A DNA stretch of 64,000 bases from Hypomesus transpacificus. Its lineage: Eukaryota > Chordata > Actinopteri > Osmeriformes > Osmeridae. The notes beneath the pieces were generated by a model. The model had not been told where the DNA came from. It searched no databases and saw nothing but the letters and a program-made list of their open reading frames with translations. The translations under genes and the position numbers were made by a program. Positions 27,401 to 46,254 of the stretch are shown one piece after another. Position 1 is the stretch's first letter. Every line of letters starts with the position of its first letter. Location of the stretch: NCBI RefSeq assembly GCF_021917145.1, contig NC_061073.1, forward strand, positions 16,363,840-16,427,839, in the 5' to 3' direction.

Positions 27401-30400
27401 TAATGATCATCATCACCACCCTGAAGCGTCAGAGCCGAGCCCCCCTACAGAAGCAACCTGCAGCAGAGCTACGTGGGGCTGTTGTAGCAGACGTGTCATT
27501 TCCAGGATTAGCAATACCTAAGGGAGGGGCCCTCCTGCAGGGAACTGGGTTGTAATTTGAGGCTGTCACTGGGCTGGGGACTCCCAGCACGCTAAGACTG
27601 TGCTTCATTACCAACTAGCACAGTGAGCAGCCAGCAAAGGAAAACATGACACTGTGCATGTTGTACACGCAGGTCAATAAGTCACATATGAGCATGTGCA
27701 GTGTTTTCACAAACACGACTAAACCCATTATGAACATGTAAGCAGAACACACTAGTAAAGGAACACTTTACAACGACTATGAAATTAATTTGTTTGTTTA
27801 CATGACTCATTTGATCTAAACACTTTCGGATACTGTGGGAGACCCTTACCAGACTGTGTCCATTGAAAATTAAGGCGTATTCTGCAATAATGGTTTCCTC
27901 AAACACTGAGTCATCAAAACACGCATCTGTCTTCTCAACATCAAATCCGTTGCTGACTCTGCTCAGCCCAAGGATGTGTTCCTTGGCACTTCTGAGGAGA
28001 GAGGAAAACAGATTTGCAGTTATCTCCCAAAGATACTACACTGTTAGGGCATTTCTCATAGATTACCACTGGGACCAGTTGGCATAGTGATGGTACTACT
28101 ACTAACCTTACTAATCTAGCCCTACACCTCTAGGGGCGAAGTTGTTTTGGGAATAACAATATATTGTGTGTGAAGGTGTCTTGTTGGGCTCACCTGAGTT
28201 GCTGCTGAACCTCCAACAGCGTGTCACCTGAGATGATGAAGACCTCGTTCATGTCATCGCGCAGCATGTTGCAGGAGTAGCCGATGTTCATTGCAGTTTC
28301 TGTAACCACATACGACGCACGCTCAACACAAGTTCTTTCCGGAGTTAACAAGGATAGTCATAGTATGAGTATGTGTTTACCTAGTTTGTCCCCAGTGAGG
28401 ACCCATATCTTAATGTTAGCCAGGCTTAAACAGGCAATGGTTTCAGGTACTCCGTCCTGAAGTTTGTCCTCTACTGCTGTAGCACCTAAGAGCTTGAGAC
28501 AGGATAAGGGATTGATACGTGGGTTTTCTATACATGTGTGAGGTTGTCTCTTGCTGTGGTCAAGAGGTCAAGCAGCAGGTCTCGGACAATACACATATAG
28601 ATAGGAGAATGTGCACTTTAACCTTTAGACAGAGCAACATGCAGAAAATAGTATAAACGATGAGTGATGACTGCACCACCTGTGTGTTGTTCTTCCTATG
28701 CCTTAAGTTGTGGAATGCCTACCGTTTAAGGATATGTTTTGGTGGTTACTATATTTGCATGGTCCTGCTCATGCATATAATGTTCATCTGAGGGACATGT
28801 TTGTCAGTCATGCCAACTACTTTGCCTGTCGTGGTGACCTGATCCGAGCAGCTCGATTAATAAACGAAGTCAACTCTTTTTCATTGTGGTGCGTTCCTTG
28901 GCCCATCCTCCGACAGAATATCATTTTAACAGGGATCTGAATCAATAAATGTTATGAAATTTGTTTAGAGATAAAGTAAAGCTGACAGTTTGACAGATCT
29001 TACCATTAGGCCTTGTTCAATCTCCTCATAGAGCCCATTGAGGAGATCCTCCTGGTTCTCTATCACAGTCCTGGCACTGTGGAGTTTCTTAATCCACTCT
29101 TCAAAATAATCTTCATCCAAATCTTTGTAGGCCAGAGCCAGTGTTCTTAACCCTTCTCCAGCAAACTCCTACAACAGACGTAATCTGATTATTAAATACT
29201 CTGAACATTGTTGCATGGTAAACATAAAGTATGTTATTGTGTGGTTATTGGAAAACAGAAAAAATACTCTTCCTTTGGTATTTATTTTCAATTTGAACTT
29301 TAAAAAACATACGTTTAGATGCTCTGAGGTAGTATACATTAAATCTTCATTTGAAGAGTCCAGTCGGTCAAAAATGATGGTGTCAGCTCCTTTAGTGTAC
29401 AGCTTGATGTGTCCCTGTGTGTTCCTCACTAGATAACAAAGGGATGCAAACATAACTTCATGACATTTTCAGTGTCCACCAGCTGATCAAATAACAACCT
29501 CATGCCATTGTCTATATGGGAGAGGGCTATAGAGCATGACTGCATTCCAAAGGGTTGCAGATTCAAATCTCGCCCTCTTGTATGTTGCTATGGATAAAAG
29601 CATCTGATAATGAATATTTTTTGTCTTATCTTAAGAGTATACTTTCTACAACATAAACATAATTGTTGTGTAATGAAGACTTGGAGGGTATTCCAAATAT
29701 TCTAAGAAAAAATACTGCAAATCATCTACATGTTTTACAAGTTTAAATGCAAGCAAACGAGAGCCTTGCTTTGAAAAATGAAGACCTAACCAATGACACT
29801 CATTCTCTTGCGCACGTTGTTGAAGTCCAGTATAGCCAGAAGCTGGTAGGTGTAGGCCTTGCCCATTTCATATAGAGTAATGGTCTCTGGCGTTCTGGAT
29901 CGGAAGACAAACCCAAAGTTGCGTGCAGCCGTGACCAGGGCTCCTTCGTCAGGTGACTGGGCCTGGTACACCAGGTTCCCTTCATGTGACACAAACAATT
30001 CAACATGTCCATCACAAACAACATAGTGAGTTATGGCTGTATTCTCTGTACTAAAGCAACCACGAGAAGGTGTGGTGTATCGCCTAATAACCCGTGGGTT
30101 GTGATGCAGTTATAGACCTGTCGCCCAGCCAACGTGATGCCCCTGGCACAGTTGTTTGAATCAGCTTGTTTTCTTTGTGTTTTATCTTTATCTTTAGGTT
30201 TTCTTTACTAATGTCATGCTGACTAGCCAACTAGCGGCAAGACAATATCATGTTGATACTTTATTTTCAGTAGAGATGCAGTGAATTTTATCTAAGTGTT
30301 AAGGAATGAAAAAGTTTACTAATAATCCATGTGGATGCGCAGTAATATCTTGATTCGAACTATGGAAAGGTTTATTGTCAACCAATAAGATGTGAGAACT

Positions 30401-33400
30401 ATCCCGTTGCCATGGCAAGAGATGATTCAGTTGATATCAGACGTGAGCATGCATGTACCTTCAGTCCTCTCCTCTGGCATGACTGTGTGACACAAGGCCA
30501 GCAGCCTGAAGAACTCCTGCACAGCAGGCTCTTCTAGTTTTATAGCCTCCACCAGGCTGCGGTCATGGAACCTGAATCTCTTGTCACTGAGTGGGTTGAA
30601 GGAGAAATCCACACAGGCGGTCTTCTAGAGGTGTACAGACCAACACGGAAGGTTATTATTTGATGGTCTTCCCTCCACTCATGGTATTCTACGTGGTCTA
30701 GTTTTCTCCAGCGTTACCTCGGTTATTTCTACTCTCTGGCCAAATTCATCGTAAACGTCACCTGAAGGAGGACAAGGATTACAGCCCGTTCAAAAGAAAT
30801 AGACATCTCAGAGCAGCATGGTCTATATGGCGTACCATAGGTCTTCCCATTGATGGAACACTTGTTGAAGACCATGATGTTCTGGGTGAGAGTTCCTGTC
30901 TTATCTGAGAAGATGAACTCCACCTGACCCAGCTCCTCGTTCAGGGTGGTGGTGCGGGCCTCTGCCGGAGTGTCATTTTGGGGATAGTACATCTTCCTGT
31001 CCCAGTTAATGAAGTAGCTGTGACCCAGTCGAAGAACCTCAACACTGAAAATGAAATGAGGAACTGTTGGACTGCTCTGCTTTTAGGTAACATTTGAATA
31101 ATAAACGAGGCCATTGGGTAGCTTTTGTGTTTATTCTATTGTTTGTGTTACCTCTGGTATTACTTATTATGTAACTTATGTACGTTAACTGAACACTTGA
31201 CTTGTCGTCAGGATTAATAAAGCGAATAGAATTTACTGAGTTGAACAGCTGTATCATGTCTATACATTTGAAATGGCAATCATTTGTATTGTTTTATGTT
31301 GTTTCTGTTCCACGTTGCCACCCTTACCTGACATAGAGTGAGATGGGTACCACTGTGTTCAGGATGATTACATAAGACCAGAAGGTGAGGAAGCCAGAGA
31401 ACACAACGTTGTTCAGGGGCTGATCCCAGAGCAAATACACCCGGAAACTTCTGCCAACCCTCTGTTCCCAGATGGTGTTTCCGATTGCCAAAACGACCCC
31501 CATGCAAATGAGAAAGCCAAATATCTGAAGGCGGAGATCAATGCATTTGTATTAAAAACACACTGCATTCAGAACTGAGCTTGATTTCTTGCACCCCTGT
31601 GTACTAAATGAATACATATATATATAAAAAAATCTAAATTGCTCTAGAGAATACAAAAATATCTCACCCATAAAACTAAGGTGTTCATCAGCTTATCAAT
31701 ACTGGTCCTTTTGAATGTAGTCCTCCCACAGTTCTGCATCAGCTTAGTTTGCAGTCCTTGATGAAGCAGATATTTCAGGTATCCAGACAAAAAAACTACA
31801 TATAATGGTTTGCTGTTATAATACATAATAACGTCAACATACCAGCAAAGATGACCAGTCCGAAGCACCACTCTGTGTTTCTGAGGACACATCCTCTGAG
31901 AAGCATCTTATCATTATCCAGTGGATACTTGTTATCTCTCCAGCACAGCGTTCCTGTAAACTTGTCCAGTTTGTTATTTGGAGGTTCGCATATTACTTCC
32001 CCTAAGGAACACAGACGACACACATTCACCACAGGAAACCAGACACTAAGCTTCATGTGTACTGTAGATCGGTATTGTTCAGAATAATCATCTAACAAGA
32101 AAAACAATTATATAATGTTTTTTCACACGGTAAAACAAAAACACTTTGAATTCGTTAGATGTGTGATAACTTAAAAGAACCTTGAGCGAGAGCAGCTCTT
32201 TCACCAGTTAATAATAGCTCAGAGAAATCAATGGAAATATATCACTAAGCTTTGGGACATAAAAGTGCATGAAAAGCATGAAAGTACTGTATATCAAACA
32301 CTTATAAATTAATTGAGTAATTCAAGCAAACCTAAGGTCAATAGAATCACACAGGATCAAATCAAAGGAAGGGTGGGAGCCAAGGACATTTGACATTCAG
32401 TACAAAGGTCTGCAAACACAGAATACTGCAAAAGCATCACCATCAAAATCAGCCAGCTTTGAGATGTCTTCTCCCAGGTCTGAGGTTGCCGTCAAAGCCT
32501 GCCGAACCTTCAGATTTGTTTCTCTGTGTAGACAAACACAGAGACCTTACTTGCAAAGTGAAATGACAGACCGATGGTAACATGCAAGGATCAGTGTTCA
32601 CTGACTGTGGAGTTCGGTTTGGGTTGGGGATTCGGGATTCGGGATTCGGGATTCATGATTCATGATTCATGATTTGTGATTCGTGATTCGTTTGCACAGG
32701 ACAGAATGTGGAGAGACGCTGACTGAAGACGTGTTGAGTAATCATTAAAGACGGTTGTGAAAACAGAAAAAATACGAAGTGACTCGACCTCAAAACAGAA
32801 ATGAGTTCACACAGTTTACCCCTTCAACACTTAACTGTTTCTACTGTGGCGCCTGTCCCATCACAAAGCATGACATACTGCCGTCAGAACTGGAGACTTA
32901 CCCATCTAGTTCTGCTGTCTCAATATAGCACAATCCATAGGGCTCACAACTGGAGAGCAGCAATATGTCTGCCTATGGAGACCAAAAACAATAAACCATC
33001 ACTGCTTCTTCAATGAAACTCAAACGTAGCAGAATCTAATGTAAACTTCTCGGATGTAAACATGGATAAATCAACCAAATCATGGTCAGTGATGAATCTA
33101 TGTGACGTGTGAATCTTTGCGTGAAAGGTTATGTTGTGCACTCACATGATCATGTATCTATTAAAATCAACTTACAGCTACAAACTGGTTATTTTCCATC
33201 TTGATGATATCTCCAACACGCACATTCATCCATTTTTCCTTCTGCAAACTAAAAACATATAGACATTTTAGAACACCTTTAATATGGAGTTTAATCCCAT
33301 CACATGTGATGAACTAATCTAGCTATTTGTCCAACTACTCCACTGCAGTACATCTAGTGAAGTTTAAACTAACCTGCCCTTGATGAGCACCTGGGACTGG

Positions 33401-36400
33401 CGGTTGTTGACCTGTTGATCATTCTTATGGCGGAACTGAAATCATGTGGTGCAAAGGCATACAGCTATTCACAACCTGGTTAGCTGGTGAAAGTGATTGA
33501 CAATGCATCACCGTGAACACGTTAAGAGTGGCAGTTTAAATTGGGTGATGAACTCACATAGTCATCGGAGGCATCTTTCACTGCTGTGATGACCAATACT
33601 AAGACCAAAGGCACGATGGTGGTGAACCAGGAGAGAGAGGAGATATCTGGAATCAACTACAAACACAGACAACTGTCTTAATTCAGTTTGAAATATAAAC
33701 AGTGTTCGAATTGTCAGTTGGGAAATGTATTCCATCTTCATAAAAAGTATGCGTCCAGGTATATGGTAAGCAAGATGCTTTTTATATAGAAAGGTTAAAT
33801 TCCCACCTGTAATATCAACAGCACAAAGAAGTACGCATTTGCAACCCTCTGAAACTGCTCAAACAAATTGATTGGCAGGAAGGTGAATATGTTGTACTTT
33901 GAGGTTTTGATATGATTGTCCTGGAAAAAAGAACATTCAGAATTATTACATTTATTTAAACCCAATTACATATTAAACACTGAAGACAAATCCCAAGGCA
34001 ATTTCCTGGGGCCTGTTCCATAAAGCGAGTTTACAGAATACTTTTGTCAGTTACCTTCCTTGACATAATCTTGGTTTACTCTGTAAACTCACTTTGTTGA
34101 CAGGCCCATGTTGTCCTCTAATGGAGTTCACTCACAGTGTATGAAAACTTCTCATTGTAGTCCCGATCATTGGCTTTTACGTGACGTTCTTCCTCTGAAA
34201 ACAAAACAAAAAATGAGATAAAGGCAATACCCTCAATACATCTTTTTAGATAGATAATTTTTGGTGCTCAAGAACAATTGCGAATTTTACCCATGTGCTC
34301 TGTTCCAGAGACGCATTTTTTCTGCATTTATGCACACTTTCAGGAGTCTTAAACACAAATATACTCCACAATCAAGTAGGCCTGTTATTTTACAAACAAT
34401 CAGTGCTTAACTGTAGAACAAAACACAGGACTCAAACGTATGAAGCATCCAAAGCCAGAGGATCGGAACAGTAACAGCTGCTTGGCTCTGTGAGAGTCCA
34501 TCCACACCTTTGAAGTATACAGTAACCTGGCAACGGCGATCTGTCAATTGACAACTTGTGTCCAGCATTTCTACCATGCAAATTCCAGCATTTTCTCCGT
34601 TAAATTAACATTCTCACCTCTATGCCACTACATTTTGTCACTGTCAGTTAACATTAGTTAGCCTTTTCTTGACTGGTGGACCAAAAGCAGACCAAATGCT
34701 AAATGCGTGTCCAATGTCATAAATACAACAGCATCTCACTGATGTACAAAATGCTTGCACAAAAAGTAATGAACCCACACTGCATTAGCTGATTGATGTA
34801 ACTCACTAGTGGTTCCACCCATGTGGGAAGTTTCCGCTATGTGGAAACTGTCCGGACTTGCCTTGACGTTACAGTCACCGTTTTGGAATTCATCTCAGGG
34901 GAGATTTTCCAACAAGATAAACAAATGGATATTACATTGATATCATGTTTAACATACCTCTATGGATTCATCCAGCCTCTAAACAATCAACCAACAATGT
35001 ATGTAAAGACATCTGAACAAAACATGCGTTTTACACACACAAACACTTTTTAGAGCATTATTAGACACTTATTAGACAGAGTTCAATGAATTCCAAGCAC
35101 TGATAATAATACATTGATACTCTTTCTTACATTTCCAAGTGGGCAAGCACACATACAGACTCTCCATAGAAGCAAGTTCCACTAACAGAAAACAAAACTG
35201 TGTTTCACATCAACCATGGAATAGCCCCGAGCCCAACTCCAACCCACACCTGTTTTTTGAAGGTTGGTAAATCATTCCTCAATGATACATAATAGTTCAT
35301 CCAAGAGATGGACAACACATTCGCAAAGCACAGTGTAACATGAGAAAGGGAACTGCTCATTCTCCACTCAGACTTCCTCAAGCTATCCATTTCTGTTGAT
35401 GAAATTAATAATTGATTATTCCTGAAATTGGTGTGACGCCTCTGTTCTGTTTACACATTTAGTTAGCTGTAAAATGTAAAAATCGTCATAGGGCAAACAC
35501 AGAAACAAACATCAACATAGAAATCAAGTTATGGATGTATTCATCAACAGATACATTCAAAATCATTATTTTAAGCTGTCCTTCCATAATCATTTACTTG
35601 ACAACATGACTAAACAAATTCCATGACACTATCAACCCATAACTATACATTACATTTAAGATTTTACATGTTAGCTTCTATCGTATCTTGCTGTGAATTA
35701 AAAAAAAACATTGCATTCGACAACCTTGGTCCAGACATGGCTTCCTAACTACCCGTGAGAACATTAAGAACTATGAGAACATAAAGATGGCTAATGTAGC
35801 CTACCTGCAGGTTTCACCTTCATACCCTCTTTTAACCTTCTTCTTAAAGAAAAAGGTTTATCAATTGCCACCGCATTGAGCGCACCAGTGAGAGAAATGT
35901 GAATACATGACTACCATTTGGATGCCTAGGAGTTAGTAAGTAGCCTAAATGATGCATAGGTTACAGAAGGTCAGGCAGACGTGGGTATAGAGCCAGATAC
36001 TGTTTACAAGTCCCTCCCCATTACACACACACACGCAATAAATAAAAACAGTTACTAGTTATTTCCTATTTAATGCACAGCAGAGAATACAAATATTAAA
36101 ATACCTGAAAGTCTGAAGCACAACCATAGTGTTATCTGCTTTAAGTGTAATTTCAAGATTAACATTAGAAATCTCTTCTAAAAGGTTATTTTTTACTGAC
36201 ATACCTACCAAAGTAAATATTTCTTCTCCAAAAGGCCATTATATCAGGGGACAACCAGCTGCATACATGGGGTTTCCTGGTAAACATTAAGCAAACCATT
36301 AGCAAATATCCTTGACGTTCATCTTGATATGAATCTTAAATATTGAGACTTATTGTGAAACTGAGCCTCAGACAATCACAGTTCGTGAGAAGGAACTAAA

Positions 36401-37188
36401 CATGTACAAATTTACCTAAACGCTCTGAAACATGTAGAAAAACCTAGTTTTAGATTCACAAACTTGCTTATGGGAAGTAAGAGGTATCAGGCTACTAGCA
36501 AGAGCAGCGGGATATGTCTAACACTAGTATTAAATCATGTAGATATTAAATAGCCTAGTTAACAATATCCTCGGATGAATAAGAATTTTAATAATTATTC
36601 ACCACTAGTATATATACATTTTTTATATTTATTCATTTTTCATACTTTAGTTTTCATTGGTTTGGCCGCCCACCTGTATTACCCTAGCGGACCACAGGCT
36701 GGGAATGGTTGAACTCGTCCATACAAGTTACTGTGCTCCTCTGACAACTGTAAGCAGACGTTTTCAATAGACTTTAAACCTGACAGGTTGACAGGTTCCA
36801 TTCTACTGACGTAAAAGCGGAGTTAATTGCTCAATTTGAAAGTGTGTCTTGGAGGAAGCTAATTCATGGCTTTATCCCATATTCAAATATCTATAATTGT
36901 AATTCATATTATTTGATTAAATATTTGAAAATATCCTGTCACCTAGTGCTGTTTACATCGTCGTTTTCAAGCAGATACGAGTGTCTGATATATAGACTGA
37001 GCGCTTTCCCATGCATTCGATAAAAACCCACTTTCAGCTATGTTAGACCTTTTAACAGATCCGCAAGGAAGAACCTCATTGATGACAGCTATACAATCAC
37101 TGCAATCTACATCGACGCATACCTTCAGTCCCTTGACATTTGAAGCAGAATAAAATAGCCCGGGCTACTCACCGACCGCATTTTCCAT
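24403..37188 (-). CDS. atp8b4: Phospholipid-transporting P4-ATPase (flippase) ATP8B4
   Basis: Twenty-seven exons: 37188-37173, 34194-34136, 33920-33807, 33656-33558, 33435-33374, 33248-33176, 32972-32902, 32523-32441, 32001-31843, 31756-31668, 31524-31328, 31044-30836, 30761-30718, 30624-30459, 29979-29791, 29428-29313, 29168-29004, 28492-28381, 28299-28194, 27991-27850, 27373-27190, 26866-26643, 26542-26459, 25979-25734, 25472-25334, 25234-25104, 24741-24403. Product 1205 residues (human 1192). P4-ATPases flip phospholipids to the cytosolic leaflet with a CDC50 partner. Seen: AELDGETNLK (actuator DGET motif, exons 7/8), [10 protein letters not shown] with the phosphorylated aspartate near 388, [11 protein letters not shown], and [12 protein letters not shown]. 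The last exon has an Arg/Ser-rich tail ([18 protein letters not shown]) as in human. The first exon codes only MENAV, followed by a 3-kb intron; the start is the least certain part. ATP8B1/B2 are close relatives; synteny favours B4. Confidence 0.93.
24790..24893 (-). mobile_element. Old SINE copy in atp8b4 intron 26
   Basis: A degenerate reverse copy: TTTAGCAGACACGTATGACT resembles the SINE tail, and CCCACTGAGCTCTACCC is the complement of a tRNA A-box region (GGGTAGAGCTCAGTGGG). Confidence 0.5.
26946..27135 (+). mobile_element. Full-length tRNA-derived SINE in atp8b4 intron 21
   Basis: The head GGGGCCAGATGGCTGAGCGG holds an RNA polymerase III A box (TGGCTGAGCGG). A B box follows (GGTTTGATTCC). 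The body TTGGGCAAGGCACTTCACCC and the tail GCTCTGGATTAAAGCGTCTG are typical of fish SINEs whose tail is shared with a LINE partner. It is flanked by the direct repeat AATTATC (26939-26945 and 27136-27142), a target-site duplication. The copy looks little decayed. Confidence 0.9.
29515..29612 (+). mobile_element. Old SINE fragment in atp8b4 intron 15
   Basis: GGGTTGCAGATTCAAATCTC resembles a tRNA B box, followed by GGATAAAAGCATCTGATAATG, a decayed SINE tail. The head is weak. Confidence 0.5.
32627..32692. repeat. Short tandem repeat (GATTCGGGA / GATTCATG) in atp8b4 intron 7
   Basis: Four units of GATTCGGG are followed by four of GATTCATG and then GATTCGTG variants, showing stepwise mutation of an 8-base unit. 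No other role is visible. Confidence 0.85.
34008..34107. mobile_element. MITE with inverted ends in atp8b4 intron 2
   Basis: The left arm GGGCCTGTTCCATAAAGCGA...GTTTACAG and the right arm CTGTAAACTCACTTTG...ACAGGCCC are inverted copies about 28 bases long in a 100-base element. No coding capacity; a small non-autonomous DNA transposon relic. Confidence 0.65.
34195..37172 (-). other. Long first intron of atp8b4
   Basis: About 3 kb without a recognisable exon, repeat family or RNA gene. It is AT-rich and could hold regulatory elements; none is identifiable by eye. Confidence 0.5.
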
Positions 37189-42449
<5,261 letters not shown>

Positions 42450-44255
42450 CTTTGTTAAGTAGGTTTTTCTGTCCAATTTCCATCATTCAATTAGTCACTG
42501 ATTGTGAGTACAGCATGTTAAACAGAACAAATTATATGATTAGTCAAATGCACACTGTGCCAATGTCTGTTTAGTGATAGAAACACATTTGTGATACCAG
42601 ATTACAACCCTTTCAAAGTCTAATACTAAGGTTAACCACTCATCAACACTATCATACTCTTTGCTAACCAATACATTATTCAGTCATAAGTTACTGTGTT
42701 TGTACCAATCACATATTTTTCCTAGAGTGTTGTGTCCACTTTTGACATTGTGGTGTATATCTTATCAACTATCAGCTATTTCACAATAGTTTTTAAAAAC
42801 CTTTTGCTAACTTTTCAGATACAATTTACAAATCGTAAAGACATTTAAGAGTTGTTGTCCCTTTTTATTTTTGTTTGCATGTTTTAGCCAATACTTTTTA
42901 CTTTCATTTGTGGAATAAAAGACAAAGGAACAACCACATCAAGAAGCCAGGAATGTCTTAGCAAGTCTCTCTGAATCAGAGGGTTCAGAGCTTCATAAAC
43001 AGTACAATAACACGGCAATTGCAACACATGATGTTGTACAAAACTTTCTACTGGTACTGTATATTCATGTGTCACTCAGTGGGAACAACATGTCCTTTTC
43101 CCCCTTAGTACTGTTTTTTTTAATGAATGCAATGGTGTGATTTGACCACTAGAGAGCACCACTGTCCACTTTATCCCAGCTGTTCAGCGTAACAAGAACA
43201 CTTTAACCGCAATTTACTGAGAAAAAGACGAAAGAAACCGAAGATCTTACAAAAAAATATAATACAAGCTTTATAATTGATCTTTGTCTTAACACCACCT
43301 CCATCTAAGCAATGTGTGCATCACAGTTAGGAGGAGCTCATCCCGATAGCTGAGAATGGTACTGTTCAATAAGAAATAAAGCTTATACATGTCAAACTCA
43401 TACCGCTGATTTATTTGTAGTCCTGTGTTCTCACTTGTTTGGGGAAGCCCGTGCCTTTTACCTCTGAGGTCTACCCAACCAGCTACAGGACCACAGACGT
43501 GTCTCGTGCCAGCTGACTGAGAAGCAGGAAAGGTTCAAACTTCCCATGTGTCTTCCTGAGCCGCTGTCCGTGGCGGTGAGGGGGGCGTCTGTGGTTATGT
43601 AACACGCGTTGTTTTCACAGTCACATCCCACCGCGGGATTTGAGACGTGGAGACTGATCCTAGAAGGATTTCACATCGTGAAAAACAAAGGGGGTACAAG
43701 CACTGGGAGTGACCGAAGTCACCTCTGTGCACTTCTCTCATTTGCTTTTGGATGGATGAACATGTATGCCAGTGTTTGTGTCTGCATTGTATTCTCGTGT
43801 GTCTGCTCTTCAGAACAGTGTGGAAAGTAAAAGGGCACCTGTTATGATCCTGCTGTCAGATGTCAAAGGCACCCTGTGGACTTGGTCCCCATGTCCAGCT
43901 CGGACTTCAGCCGGCTTGGAATCTAGTGTGCGTAGTTTGATATACAATTCAGTATATTTCAGTATATTATTTTTGGTCCAGAACAAAGTAAAAATTATGT
44001 TTCTCAGACCTATAGGGATTTACGTTGGATGCCTAGTAAGCCCCCGACCCTTTTTCTCTCTCTTTCACCCCGCCCCACAAAAAAAAATAAAAATAGAAAT
44101 TTACCATACACATAATGGAATTCAATTGTACACATTGAAAATCTCAGGAACGTATTTAAATTTTACAGCAGATAATCACAAATGTCTTGTTGTAGATCAA
44201 ACTTGCATGTGTCATCTGTGTCGCATCCGTTTGTAAATCAAGTGCACCCACTGTT
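42450..44255 (+). other. sqor 3' UTR and spacer before ctdspl2
   Basis: AATAAA signals lie at 42914-42919 and 43375-43380, so the sqor 3' UTR may be about 0.5 or 0.95 kb. From about 43400 to 44250 I see no gene; the open frames there contain no recognisable domain. Confidence 0.5.
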
Positions 44256-44425
44256 TGTTATGAGGCGGGAAATGGCGTCCAAACATCCAGTGGATGGTCT
44301 GTATTTGTGATCCAGTTCTACACAGCTGGCAGCGACAACGACGGCCCTACCTCTTTCGGTGGCGGCTCCGTTGCGGCTACCAGTTGTCTGGGCACTAGCT
44401 AAGGATTTCGTTTCTTAGATTGTCG
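44256..44425 (+). promoter_or_regulatory. ctdspl2: ctdspl2 promoter and non-coding first exon
   Basis: A GC-rich segment contains GGCGGGAAA (44264-44272), an E2F-like site, and runs into an exon-like stretch ending in the strong donor TGTCG|GTAAGTAA (last base 44425). The next acceptor, TTCTTTGTCAG (exon from 46234), precedes the start codon, giving a first intron of about 1.8 kb rich in GCTAGC words. The transcription start cannot be placed. Confidence 0.55.
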
Positions 44426-46254
44426 GTAAGTAATGGGTTATAATGACGCGTGTTTGATTCAGAATCGATTGCCCTTTTCCCAGTTAGCTAGCAAGCTAGC
44501 GAGCTAATGTTAGTCTTGCTGAATAGCTTGAGTGCTAGGTACCAGCTATGTAGCTTGTTTAGCTTGCTACAGAATGTATTGCTTGTATGAAACGTTCGAG
44601 GAAGCGCAGAATGGACTCTGTATGATGTTTTAGCAAATGTAACTACCTCTAGCTATACAGATGTTGTTTAGTTACAAAATCAGAATTCATGTTTACCAAT
44701 AGCAAAATGCGTTCAATAAATATAGAGCTACTAGAATTAATCTCCAGTCCAAGTTCTGCTCTGGCAACGTTGGACAACTCGATACGTGAAATGTTGTCTG
44801 TTAGCTAGTCTAGCTGGTCGGTCAGCGTGTCCTACGACAGCTCATCTGGCAAACGAGCTAACTGAAATATCTACGTTAGCATTAGCTACTGTACCTAAAT
44901 AAAATAAACCAGTTGCCTGTCTGCCTTGTGGTGCATTACTACGCTTGTGCTCGGCCCACCATGTAAAACATTTTGGTAATGCAAATATATCTAGGAGAAT
45001 TGTCTGGTGTTCCAGACAGCTGGTACTGTAAACAAACTGGTACTGTAGTGCTAAATAACTAGCTCTACTAGGCTTGACAAATATTTTTTAAACGGGGCTA
45101 GCAACAGACAGCTCACTTTTCGTCGAGAACTGTAGTTAGCCTAGCTTGCTAATTCAAGCAGATGAGGTAGCCACTAGTCAATGTACACATGATCCAGCCT
45201 TGGAGTTGAATAATTTCCCTAACAGCAACGCCCCCTTTGTAAGGTCAAAAAGTTCCTGTATTATTGTAGTGTTCTGTATTAACACCGCCTCAACGACTAT
45301 GCTGCTAGCTAGAGCTAGCTCTGACTATAAAGCAGAGATTAACACAGCAGCAAGCAAGCTGTATACAAGACGTACTGTGTACTAGCACCGCTAGTTGTTG
45401 CAGATCTTCAACCATGCTAGCCAGCAATTAGACTGATCCTGATGATCCAAAGCTCGAGGTCTACAACTGTGTTGTCTATCTAGCTACCTTAACATATTTG
45501 AATATAAGGCGGGGTGTTTGTTATTCGTTACACTTGTATTAGCGCTATGTACGTACTAGTTAGCTCAGTTATCCACCGATGCTATTAATGTTCCTTCGCT
45601 CGGTAGTTAGCAGTCTGTTCAGTGTTAGACTAGCTGAGATGTCTGAATTCCTGGCTTTATCTCACTGAAAAAAACGTAAACTGGCTAGACTACTTTTGGT
45701 GTGAAACTAATCATGCTCTTACTATTTCTACATTTTGCCAATGTTTTGTGTATGTCGACTCATCTTAGCTAGAGTACGTTTGCCTGAAAGCGAACACCGC
45801 CCACTTTTATACACAGACCGTGTAATCCTCCTACCAGTTGCTTCTGTTGAAGGACGTCCTATGGTACCAATGTGTTCCATTCCAACTAGACAGCTACATC
45901 ATTCAGACATTCTCATGATAGACAAGTTCTCTGTAAATTGTGACTGCATTATGCAGTGCGGCAGTAGTGCTTGACTAACTGTGTCAAGATGTAGCACTGG
46001 TGTTAAACTATCTTTTAACACTTACTCCTGTTAAATTATTAAGCACTTTTACACATTGATTACTTGACTAGCTGGCGGCTAGGATATAAAATTACTTATA
46101 ATTACTTATTATTACTAAAACCCATCATGTTATCTTGTTCATTGAACAATATTATCTCATGCAGTATTTACAATTTGTTGACAGACTTTTCTCTAATAAT
46201 AAAGTGATAATACTACTCCCTCTTCTTTGTCAGCCATATATGTGACGATTTTAA

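Noticed and set aside
32441-32523. Alternative reading of atp8b4 exon 8 with acceptor two bases further on
   Set aside because: Only the acceptor giving start 32523 restores the DGETNLK motif across the junction.
43609-44236. Open frames between sqor and ctdspl2
   Set aside because: No homology, no splice context and composition like the surrounding spacer.
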